Source: Clytia hemisphaerica
Taxonomy: Eukaryota; Cnidaria; Hydrozoa; Leptothecata; Clytiidae
Assembly: GCA_902728285.1 (NCBI GenBank)
Contig: CACVBU010000402.1
Span: 603,930-667,929, forward strand
Reading direction: 5' to 3'
DNA: 64,000 bases
In this document: one piece after another, positions 47,501 to 56,015 of the stretch
How the letters are laid out: every line of letters begins with the position of its first letter
Numbering within the stretch: position 1 is the stretch's first letter
Position numbers and translations under genes: made by a program
The notes under the pieces: generated by a model
Told to the model about the DNA's origin: nothing
What the model saw: the letters and a program-made list of their open reading frames with translations, nothing else
The model's database searches: none

Positions 47501-50144
47501 GAACAGTTTGGTGCTTTTTAAATGTTCCACAACATAACGAAAAATAGGTTTAAGTTAAGAAATAGTTCGTTTTTTATCTTCTGGGTAGCCTTTAAATACA
47601 TCTTCTACTTCACCTTGTCCTTTCTTTGTAGATCTTCAAAGACTTTTGTTTTATGCATGCCTCTTATGCTGATAAGGCAGAGTTAAAAAAAAATTCTCAG
47701 AAATTTTGCTCGCACGGCAGGGAAGGGTAGCTGGTTTTTTTTTTGTTGTTAAAAAATGCTGTAAAAGCAAACGGATGGACGCCCTTCCTTTGACTCTACA
47801 CTCACTATTCTTTTACATAGGTTATTATGATGGTTGGTTTACCTAGCTCAGGAAAAACCGTTTGGGTGAAGAAATATGTAGATTCGAACACAGATAAGTT
47901 GTACAACATTGTGAGTGTTCAAGGCTTATTGGATCGTTGCAAGGTAAGCTTCATTTCCAAATAAACCTTTTCTTATTGTGAACCTAGGAATACTGCCACC
48001 TATGCCGCCATTTTTTTACCCCGTCTGAATAAGAAACCAGACCATATTGGCGTTTTATTCTTAGTTGGGGCGTTTGAAATTAAAAAATATTTGAAATTTT
48101 GAGAATATTTATTTTTTAAAGCAAATGCAATTCTAGGGTCAGCCCTGGGGTTGCTTAGCATTCTAGCTCTTTTTCTGAGAAATTTGCTTTAACCACCCTT
48201 GATCCTACCACATTTATCCTTATTGGACCAAGGGCTTTCGTTTGCCATGTTTAGATTATCTATAACTATAAAGCTTTACATACATAAGAGTGAAAAAAAA
48301 GCAATTTTGAGCCCACTAGCCTTGGCGACCTGGTTGCTTATAAAAATGTGTACGAAATGATGGGTTCAAGGTCCCTCCCATATAAAATTGAATTTAGAAG
48401 TAAAATACTTTTCAAGTTAAATTGCGGAAACGTCTTTAATAGCAGTTTATACCAGTCTGAACATTTCTTTTGTGTTTCAGTTGGAAGGTAAAAGTCGCCG
48501 AAAAGACGACAAAGGTTTCCAAGAACTGATGACCGCTGCTATCAAAGTACTCACAAAGCTCTACCAATTGTGTCCTAAACGAAAAAGAAATTATATATAC
48601 GACCAGGTTTGTATACTAATTTTTTTAGTCCCTTGCCGTTGTACTTTGATCATTGAAAACAAACACTAGTCTAAATTGATTGAACGTGGTGTTAATGAAC
48701 TGTTCAATTGCGGAACTGGCCAAACTCAATCGAACCTAATCATTTTTCTTCGTCGATCTTGGATGATATATTTTAGAAAGGCAGAGCAGCGTCCATTGGT
48801 TGTCAAAAAGGGCACTTTTTGTAGTGTTTTACCACGAAAAAGGCTGTTTTTACTGAAATTTTAGTGATTTCAGGAGGGGGACGACGGGACATTTTTCCCT
48901 TTATTTCTTCTTCTTTTTTTCTAGAGTAACGTTTATCATAAAGCGCAGATTGCAAAAATGGAGCCATTCAATGAATTCAAACGTAAAGCGGTCATCATCG
49001 TGCCGACTCATGATAACTTGCGACGTCGTACATCTGATGCGAAACGTAAAAATGAAATTATTCACGAAGTACCTTTTGGAGATCTGTGTGACATGAAATG
49101 TAAGCCTTTTTATCTTCTCACTGTGTTAGATCATTTTAGATATGAACCTCTTCAGTTTATCCTGTCACATATTTAAATGAACACTAATTATACTCGTACC
49201 TTCAAATGATATTCATTAGAGACCTTCTTATGAACTCAAAAGCACTCAAAGCTTGTAACTAAGAACGCACAACTTCGGGTGTAGTCTGTTCATTCAAAAA
49301 TTGTTTTTTTCAGGCCGCTTCAATATCCCAGAGAAAGGTGAACTTTTCGACGACGTCAGTTTTCCTGAACTGGACGAGAAGAATGCAACGAAAACGGTGC
49401 ACGATTACCATTCGGACGGACAACGTGCCAAACGTACTGGGCGTGATGAGTATTACCCAAAGAAGAAGGGACGATATGAAGACAGACGATCTGGTGATCG
49501 ACGTCAATATGGTAGTGGTGGAGGTATGTTCATATAATTTATACTTTTGTTAAAGATTTCCAATTTTATCCATCGTAATCTTTGTTAATTGTACTGAAGA
49601 AATTGTTTTGTGCTATAACACTCAAAAGGTCTTTTTGTTGTTGTATGATGTTGTTGTATGATGTTGTTGTCACTAAAAAAACTAAAAACTTCTTTGCTTT
49701 CAAGGACGTGACTACCGTCGAGATGATTATAACCGTTATGGAAGCTTTGGTAACCGCCGTGATGATCGCCAGGGAGACAAGCGTCGCTATGATGACCGAA
49801 GAAACTCGGGCGGTAGCAACTACGGACGACAACATTATGGATCGGGTGGTCATCACCGTAATAATAGCGGAGGTTACAACTCCGGATATGGGCAAAACTA
49901 TGGCGGATACGGCCAAAACTACAATGCGAGTGGACAGAGCTATGGTGGTTATAACAATTACAACAATTACCAATACGGAAATCAAGCTGCCAACCGTGGC
50001 CAATCATGGCAACAAGGCCAACCACAGTATTACGTTCAACAACAAGGACAACAACCGCAACAACAGTGGGGCCAGTGGGGCAATTATTACAACACCGGAA
50101 GCGGCTCTAACAACTACGGAAGTGGCAGTGGTTATGGCTATTGA
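26551..50144 (+). CDS. hnRNP U-like protein: SAP, SPRY, P-loop kinase-like, RGG/YGQ tail (10 exons, 814 aa)
   Basis: Exons: 26551-26944, 46057-46333, 46450-46535, 46718-46857, 46986-47459, 47821-47943, 48481-48606, 48925-49099, 49314-49523, 49705-50144. They total 2445 nt, in phase throughout. Residues 5-40 are a SAP DNA-binding helix pair (VVELKAALGERGLSTKGKK, DDLVKRL). Residues 41-250 are Glu/Pro/Ser-rich and acidic. The SPRY domain spans about 253-440 (YLWAGARANRGVKGGKIGYE, RIGWSAEHSGMQLGES, FSKNGEDLGV-like YTKNGEDLGVA). A P-loop kinase-like domain follows, with Walker A GLPSSGKT at 463-470 and NYIYDQ at 535-540. The last 150 residues are rich in Arg, Gly, Tyr, Gln and Asn. The order is that of vertebrate HNRNPU/HNRNPUL, which are nuclear RNA- and scaffold-binding proteins. 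Intron 1 is 19.1 kb of transposons. Confidence 0.95.
27086..29047. mobile_element. Tc1/mariner-like element with internal MITE
   Basis: Ends CAGTCAGGAACAATGTCTTA and the inverse of CAGTCAGCAACAATGTCTTA are flanked by TA (27084-27085, 29048-29049). Next to both ends, several AGGACA/TGTCCT motifs repeat (TAAGTAGGACATTTTTT at about 28505 and a like motif near 27137). The 1962-bp interior carries the 344-bp MITE at 27203-27546 and GC-rich patches (27792-27812, 28290-28332). No transposase frame is recognisable. It lies in hnRNP U intron 1. Confidence 0.7.
27203..27546. mobile_element. hAT-like MITE rich in CACCGGAC, perfect 8-bp TSD
   Basis: The element starts AGGACTCTGCCGACGCACCG and ends with the inverse, GGTGCGTCGGCAGGGTCCT. 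CACGTACC is repeated exactly at 27195-27202 and 27547-27554. The interior has many CACCGGAC/GTCCGGTG motifs in both orientations, so a transcript would fold strongly. The 8-bp duplication fits hAT. Confidence 0.85.
29265..32239 (-). pseudogene. LINE ORF2: endonuclease-reverse transcriptase, frameshifted
   Basis: The endonuclease part begins FAFFNIQGLCPQ at 32239, with LSETW (about 32130) and FGGDFNLP (about 31760). Its late motif reads SHHEIV where active relatives have SDH. Reverse transcriptase blocks follow: FRSGRSCLSQL (about 30490), YLDFSKAFDKVDH (about 30390), GVPKGSVLGPL (about 30220) and the catalytic FADD (about 30140). The C-terminal part includes KSLVIPVIEYCSVLWSP (about 29770). 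The reading switches frame near 32.0, 31.6, 31.1, 30.7, 29.9 and 29.5 kb. It is not functional. Confidence 0.88.
32239..33585 (-). pseudogene. LINE ORF1 with PHD-like finger and three CCCH fingers, frameshifted
   Basis: It starts at an ATG near 33585, with shifts in a C-run near 33570 and at about 33345. An N-terminal helical region (VEENQSEIEDLIAELC) comes first. A PHD-like finger follows: NCSVCKRRYRI, ECAICGQGVHKPCW and FYICDPC (about 33270-33060). After a basic/polar linker come three C-x8/7-C-x5-C-x3-H-type fingers (CKFYKSGTCKH..., CRKFTQHG..., CLDSLRKGECF...; about 32780-32560). The tail is rich in Gln and Pro. The stop TAG overlaps the beginning of ORF2 (CAGTAGTGAATAGC). Confidence 0.8.
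33591..38479. other. hnRNP U intron 1, middle part
   Basis: No exon was seen. It holds the possible LINE 5' region, one palindromic MITE (35034-35261), and AT-rich sequence. The open frame at 36945-37250 has no recognisable domain and no splice context fitting the gene. Confidence 0.5.
35034..35261. mobile_element. Palindromic MITE, TA target
   Basis: The ends CGTAAGTTGGTCTAATGTCG and the inverse of TGTAAGTTGGTCTAATATTG continue as inverted arms of about 43 bp, through CCCTCTTCTAATTTTGACA. TA lies on both sides (35032-35033, 35262-35263). The 228-bp length with TA fits a Tc1/mariner-type MITE. The inner part also folds (GGAAGGTCGGAATC against GATTCTGACCTTCC). Confidence 0.75.
39210..39830 (-). 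pseudogene. Fragment (first half) of a repeat-borne invertebrate gene family
   Basis: Read on the minus strand with frameshifts, this gives a string of blocks: IKLTKDLFAKLVYLPKVG, DMQEVLKYTLRPFSSPLS, SCLVIDAMVMLQVLKNVP, DTFENLATTIFKTV, AERLKRGSAGAAVINIYGGS and FFQDLA. I remember the same order in long, multi-copy uncharacterised proteins of invertebrates (LFARLVV...MDMREVLKYSLGPLP). At least three frameshifts and in-frame stops make it dead. No established function is known to me. Confidence 0.6.
39841..40507 (+). pseudogene. Fragment (second half) of the same family, with CXC-type Cys motif
   Basis: Plus strand: an acidic start, LEDLPSLNHF-like and QLYGHKETDDLN blocks, then LLLHTRRANYQVYIWRSS, DHGWEV and IKWISLPIAPDSIL. 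A one-base shift near 40199 moves to a second frame carrying SGCKSGCSINRCSCKKASF and KCSDLCKCEGC, a Cys spacing like tesmin/TSO1 CXC motifs. A long Asp/Glu/Ser tail ends at 40507. These blocks are the usual C-terminal part of the family whose first half lies next door on the opposite strand. No intact gene is present. Confidence 0.65.
40579..43212. mobile_element. hAT-like element with CGTGAATACGTGAATTG arrays
   Basis: The left end is GGGGCTCCCCCAGGGGCTGG and the right end is the inverse of GGCTCCCCAG. TCATAAAA is repeated exactly at 40571-40578 and 43213-43220. Subterminal arrays of GTGAATACGTGAATTG-like units sit at both ends (40610-40760, 43088-43197). Ends and array layout match the element at 5731-7847. 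There is no transposase, and it holds a further insertion at 41578. It lies inside the long-armed element. Confidence 0.8.
41578..42585. mobile_element. CAGGGTTCCCAGC element with GTCAGGGAAAA repeats
   Basis: Ends CAGGGTTCCCAGC and GCTGGGAACCCTG are exact inverses, flanked by ATTAG (41573-41577, 42586-42590). Next to both ends are many GTCAGGGAAAA/CCTGGAAAA units. The centre includes a long G-run and TAAGGGTAGG repeats. The 1008-bp element has no coding capacity. The end sequence resembles hAT termini, but the 5-bp duplication is short for hAT. Confidence 0.7.
44113..46056. other. Last part of hnRNP U intron 1
   Basis: AT-rich sequence leading to the exon 2 acceptor (TTTTAG at 46051-46056). 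No exon, RNA gene or clear element was seen. Confidence 0.5.
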
Positions 50145-50426
50145 ACACCGAACTATTTTACTAGTTTTCTGGACTTTTATATTTCTCACGACGCACGCAC
50201 GAAAGACAACAGCTGGACAACCTCTTTTCAAGGATACATTCTCTAGTTTCATAGACAATAGTAGAGATTAATCTTTTGTGTTTGCCATTATTTTCTTAAT
50301 ATAGATCTTTTTCATATGGAAATGCATGCTAAGCTTTGAATTCAAAAGATTGTATTTTTAACGTAAACTAAAACTTGGTGGAAAAACTAAGCTATTTTGT
50401 ACATAATTGGAAAAAAATAGATTTTA

Positions 50427-50432
50427 AATAAA
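50427..50432 (+). terminator. Polyadenylation signal of the hnRNP U-like gene
   Basis: AATAAA lies 283 bp downstream of the stop codon in an AT-rich 3' untranslated region. No equally good signal is nearer to the stop. Confidence 0.6.
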
Positions 50433-51324
50433 AATGGAATGTTATTTTATTAGACACTAATTTCAACCAATGCAATGGAGTAGCTTGTGAGCTGGGATTT
50501 CGTGCTTTTAAGCCTGGCTCTCTGCTTTCAATTTCAAACTCCTAGAATGAATTATAGTCATTACTATGCACCATCATCAATCATAAGATATAACCAAAAG
50601 TTAATCCAAGACAGGCTTAAGTCCATTTTTCAAAGATTGGATATAGGAACATGTCCTCAAAGTCAGCTTTCAAATAATCTTCTCGCAAATCTTCCATGTC
50701 CAGATTCATTGTCCTGAAAAATCACAAACAAAAACAACATATCCGACACCCTTCCCTTCGTGTACCTTTTTTCTGCAAAAGAGCCCAACTCGAGTTTGCT
50801 AAAAATGGACTTGGAAATGGCTGTCTTGAAAAGAATTCCAATAAAATGTTCCTAGTGCCAATTATAGGTCCGTATTGTCTGTATCTTTTTGCTCACCCAT
50901 CAGTTGGTAAAGCTTCCATTTACGTCTTAAGGTGCAATAGTTACCTCAAACTGTAATAATTTACTTTCAACTCATTTTCTTTAGAGAAAACTAAAACATG
51001 AAAACAATAATCTTGGTCAGTGGAACAGAACGGGAGATATTTGGCTGCTGTGTTCGTTATGGATCAGTGCTGCTGGATACATATGTATTTGAATGAAGAA
51101 ATAAGGTATCACAATACTTTTTAATAATTTTTACCTTTTTACCTAAGATAGTTTTTTCAATTGATGAAGAAATTCTTGGATGTGAATTGCTCTTTCAAAG
51201 CTTGCATGAAGGTGGGTCCTGTGTCTTGTTACTATGGTGTAAAACGTTTGGTGATCTTTTTAAAAATTTGATGCACGGGGACGTGTTTTCGCCAAGACAG
51301 GCTAAAACTTAAAAGCCTGAAGAC

Positions 51325-51648
51325 TTAAATAATTGCGGGATTTTGCTGAAATCTGGCAAGTTTTTCTTCTCTTTTATCATGAACATAAAAACGACTGGAC
51401 ATCCATCTCCTTTGTATTTTTGAAGATAACACTGCTAGCTTCGTTGCCGCCTCGTTAAAATCAGAAAATGAAACATTTTGATGGTATACCCCTTGGGAAT
51501 ACCTTGCTAACAACGTCAAAACTTCGACAAAAGTCTCTGTTGTTCTACTTTTCTCGAGTCTTTTATTTATATCATTAAAAGATAACAGAGGCAAAATCAT
51601 TGTTTTCAAGTCATAAAAAAAATTATTCGAGTGACAACAGTGATTCAA
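51325..51648 (-). CDS. Unassigned open frame, 107 codons, inside an inverted repeat pair
   Basis: The frame is open for 107 codons, but it opens with TTG (MNHCCH is only nominal). I recognise no domain. The composition is protein-like, ending LSSKIQRRWMSSRFYVHDKR. The sequence CATGAACATAAAAACGACTG at 51378, within the frame's 3' part, is repeated in inverse as GTCCAGTCGTTTATATGTTC at about 51804-51823. The frame may therefore belong to a transposon remnant or be chance. Confidence 0.2.
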   Translation of the reverse strand: MNHCCHSNNFFYDLKTMILPLLSFNDINKRLEKSRTTETFVEVLTLLARYSQGVYHQNVSFSDFNEAATKLAVLSSKIQRRWMSSRFYVHDKREEKLARFQQNPAII

Positions 51649-51876
51649 AAGTATACACGCATTTGGAATTCTGCATTTCAGATCCTTTTACCTAAGTAAT
51701 TCATAGAAATAAAATTGACTGAATTTTGTCGGATTTTTTAAATCAAATTTGAAATTCAGGCTGCAACGAAGCTCGCTTCAAAGACACAATAGAAGAAAGA
51801 TGTCCAGTCGTTTATATGTTCATATTTTTGGACCTACCTCCGGGTGCCCCGGTGGAGGTCCTATAAATTAACCCAT

Positions 51877-51877
<1 letters not shown>

Positions 51878-51908
<31 letters not shown>

Positions 51909-51920
51909 GTCCGTCCGTCT
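51878..51920 (+). repeat. TCCG/TTCG microsatellite
   Basis: A run of TTCG then TCCG tetranucleotides, following GGACCTACCTCCGGGTGCCC and GGTGGAGGTCC. The latter two also form a small hairpin-like pair. Confidence 0.85.
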
Positions 51921-51970
51921 GTTACCAGCTTTTCTCAGGATTGGCTCATTAGTTTTTTTGGATTTTTGGC

Positions 51971-52628
51971 ACAATGATGCAAAATGGTAATGCCCAAAAT
52001 GTGATGGAGCCTGATTTTCGAAAAAAATTCATTTCCGGCCGAAAATGCCGGAAATATGCCGGAAAAACCGGTTTTTTGGCATTTTCTCAAGATTTCATCA
52101 TTGGTTTTTTCTGATTTTTTGCAAAAAGATGCGTATTAGTAATGCCCAAAACTTGGCCGGGTCCGATTTTTGAGAAAAAATCTTTTCCGGTCGAATATGC
52201 CAGAAATCGCCATTTTTGCAGATTTTCATCGGACTTTCAATCGTCAATAGAACTGAGTTTTGAAGCCGGAACTTTCTAAAAATCGCCGGAGCAGCCCATT
52301 TTCGCCGGAAAATGGTATTTCTTGATTTTCTCGAGCTGTACTTTATATTTTTTTATGAAATTTTTCACACTGATGCAAAATGACAATACCTAAAATGTGA
52401 CGGAGCTCGATTTTCGAAAAACATTTTTTTCCGGCCGAAAATGCCAGAAATATGCCGGAAAAACCGGTTTTTTGACATTTCCTCGAATTTTCATCTTTTA
52501 TTTTTTCTAATTTTTTTGCAGAGAGATGCGTATTCGCAATGCTCAAAACATGGCCGAGTTCGATTTTTGAAAAAAATTTCTTCTTGTGGAAAATGCCGCA
52601 AATCGCCGTTTTTGCAGATTTTCATCTG
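51971..52628 (+). repeat. Tandem duplication, period about 397 bp
   Basis: About 51971-52230 is repeated at about 52367-52628. Both copies carry CCGGCCGAAAATGCC, ATATGCCGGAAAAACCGG, GATGCGTATT and TTTTTGCAGATTTTCATC in the same order. Each copy also shows two half-units that resemble each other. No coding capacity. Confidence 0.8.
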
Positions 52629-55491
52629 ATTCTTTCCTTATATTTCCAATTTTTTCACAAAAAAACATTATTAAGCATGATTCAATTGTCAATAAAACTG
52701 ATTTATTCTTTCGATTTATTTTTTCCTTACAACCCTTTCCTCTCCCCCCATCAACAATCAATGATAAAATTTTTGCGTTATGCATTTTCGCTAAACACTA
52801 TATTTTCTGACTGATTTTTTTCATTTTCTTCTCGAATTGCTATCTAACTTTCATCATCAGGTAGGTCAATTCAGCATCTAGCTTGTTATATATATATTTC
52901 ATTATTCCGGACCTTTGGATGACTTTTTGGCCAAAACTAGGCTAGAACTTGTTTTCTGGTTATAAAGTATGTTGATTCTTGTGAATCTTCGACTGTATGG
53001 TAGTTCTAAGACAGCCTTTTCCGTTGAACTACTACAGTACTTCAAAGGTCCTTCTAATTATTTTTTCGTGTCAAAAATACACGCGTGAAGTTAGCATTAT
53101 CATCCTTTAAGTGTAGCTTGTTTCTGGCATGAAACTCGATACTCGACTTTTGGAGTGCGAGTGTCTCGTGATTTGCTTACCCCCATTGGTCAAAGGTTAT
53201 TTTTTCTCAAGTTAAGAGATGAAAAATATGAAATTTATCCATAGCATTAGCAAAAGCTTGATCGGCAGAAAATTTATCTAGAGGTGTGTTACAGGGTGTC
53301 ACGGGACCTGGAAAAATTGAAAACTATCAATTTTCTGTGAAAAAATCTTGAAAGATCGTTAAAAACCTTAAAAACCGCTTGAAAATGGCGCAAAAAAACC
53401 TTGAAAACTCTGAGAAGAAACCCGTAGACACACACCATGGTTAACAAGGCCTGTATTTTAGAACGCAATGGGATTTAGTTGTTTTGAAGCCTTTACTACT
53501 CAGCAACTGTTTAGCATTAATTTTCTTAGATCAAAGCTGAGTAATGCAATCAGAACCTCGGTGTTTGATAAATGCTGGCGTAAAAAAGGACAATAATTTA
53601 AGTCTAAAATTACATCATGAAAGTACATCGATAATTATGATACAAGCTCCCGTACAAGCTAGCTTAATTATAGATGTGAAAACTTCCTTTTGTCTGTAAA
53701 CACATTACAGGAAATAATAAATAGACCAAATGGTGCGCATATCTGTATCTCTAGCCATTGCTTTACGTCAATCTGTGGCTGACATATTCCATTTATTGCA
53801 ATAACAAGCGAGGGTGCATGCATTGGTCGGCATTATGGATAAATGCAAGTAAACATTATATCGAGTTTCTTTATTTTCAAACACAGTAGATTCTTCTTTG
53901 GTGTCACCTTGGCACCTTCTAGAAAACATACGAAGTGATCCCGAATTCGTTCGTATTCCCGTGTTCTCTTAGCTATGTTTCTTTTTTCGTTTTTTATTGC
54001 TCATATCTTGCTTGGAAACAGTTAAGAAGACTAAAAATTTACATCCTGAAGGAAACGCTTATGTTTGTGCTTATATAAAAAAGAATATTAGGGAGACCTA
54101 TTATTACAGTGAAATGTTTTTACATAATCTGACGTAACTACACCATTACGACTACATATGTTTGTTATGTAATATTCAAGACATCCCCCTTATTACTTTC
54201 TAAAGTAAAAAGAAAGCTAAGAGAGGGGGAAATGAAAGCTTTCTTGACATGCTGCAGATGGCTTCAGCTCTTTAAAAAAGTTTATTTTCGAAAAATAAAA
54301 CTTGTTTGTTGATAGATGTTGTCAACTACTAGTTTAAAGACTGATATGATTTCCCGGACAGGGGGAGGTACTCAGGCAAAACGGGTGTCGGGTATGTGCG
54401 AGCTATTAAGGGTCACTTTTTCACACTCTCGAAATTCCCTCAAGGAGGTATACAATGACTTAAAAAGCAATTGAGGTTCTGTAAGGTAAGGGTTCCAAAA
54501 TCACGACAATAAAAATCGGCTCCCTCAAGGGGTCATAAATTTTTGAAATTTTGGGTTTCTGCCACCCTCTCTAATTGTGACAAAAACGTCAAAAATTGAC
54601 AAAATTTTCGAAATTCAGTCCCTCCAAGGGTCGTTTTCGAACTTTGGCTCTAAAATACCCGTCATCTCGCAACCCTAGTACCCCTGGCTACAGCTGGCTA
54701 TAATTTACACAGTGAAAAATGAAAAATGCATTTCCATACCAACGCTGTAACAAATATTATATAATTTTAGCTTGTAATTGGTCTCTTTTTGTGCTATTAT
54801 CTTACTCCGAAACAATTTTACTATACTAAAAATGGATTTATGAACATGCATGTCACGCTGAGTAGATTTAGAGCGCCATGATGTCACGCTAAAGCCCAGC
54901 GTTGATGACATCCCGACCGTCACGGCCGCGCTCATTGAAACATCTTCCTAATTTTACGTCGGCTTTAAACAGTAAAATAAATTCAGATTTAGGTTTTTTT
55001 CCTTCTCAAAATTAAAAACCCACTTTCGCATGGAAATATTTGACTTTTTTTGGGACCCTTGGGCATATGCTATCCGTTGACCGCAAAAATTCCAAAATTC
55101 GCAAATTGACCGTTGAAAACATTAGGAGTAAAAGCACTGACCTTTAAAGGTCAGTGGGGGTAAAGGGACCCAGTGACGTCACAGATTTTAGAAAAACTAT
55201 AAAATGTGATATCTCGAGTTTGAAAAGGAGTTGGGAGGTTGGTGACCCCTCATTGGATCGAGAATTTTTGGGCATTTTCAGTCGATGACGTCAACAAAAC
55301 AGAAAAAATGCCATATCTCGAGTTTGAAAGGGAGTTGGAAGATGGTTGGCCCCACATTTTATCGGAAATTTTGTGGAGAAGAGATTGGGAAGGTTGAGTT
55401 GTTAGTGATAATAAGAAAAATAACTATGACGTATGCGTTGCCGAGCGCTATTCACTCATCGATAAAGAAGAAAAAGTCTACTGCTTTTAAG

Positions 55492-55572
55492 CTCTGGTTT
55501 AGTCGGCGCAACTATATGCCAACTCTAGCAATTAGAATAGGCAGGGCTAAAAGTAGGCCGACTAAACCAGAG
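55492..55572. mobile_element. 81-bp MITE with 16-bp perfect inverted ends
   Basis: CTCTGGTTTAGTCGGC at the left and its exact inverse at the right, with TTAAG on both sides (55487-55491, 55573-55577). TTAA or TTAAG may be the target duplication. Very short, non-coding. Confidence 0.7.
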
Positions 55573-56015
55573 TTAAGGCGTCACCAATTTTTAAGATCTT
55601 ATAGATTTTAAGAAACTTATTTCTAACCGACCGACCGGTCATTTTTTTTTCTGAAAGTCTTCCCGTAGAACAATAACTTGAATTTTTCTCGCCTGATGGA
55701 GGGTTCGAAATTCATTAAGCAAATCACAAGTCAGAGAATTATATTACATATTAATCTTTAGACCAAAGTTATTTTGTTTAAACAATTATAATAATCAAAA
55801 ATTTCTCGTTTTTAAATTAAAAAATATTAACACTATAAATTTACAAAGATACTCAATTATCTATAAACAATAAATCTTTAAATATTTTTATCTTTAAAAG
55901 TTCAACCCAAAAATGTTTGAGCGTCAAAAAGACATCATTTGTATCGCATGGACTACATAGACGTTAAATCCTAGACTTTTCCGCCATCAAATAACGATCT
56001 TTAAAAACGTTGGGC

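Larger units (their letters stand above)
50433..55491. other. Convergent spacer between the hnRNP U-like and bHLH genes
   Basis: No conserved gene was recognised. It holds an unassigned open frame (51325-51648), a TCCG microsatellite (51878-51920), a tandem duplication (51971-52628), and decayed repeat text at about 53280-53420 and 54360-54660. Two diverged copies of an ATATCTCGAGTTTGAAA unit occur at 55211 and 55314. Confidence 0.5.

Noticed and set aside
49566-50258. Several long frames in other registers over the last hnRNP U exon
   Set aside because: The real exon (49705-50144) encodes a repetitive RGG/YGQ tail. Repetitive codons keep other frames open by chance.
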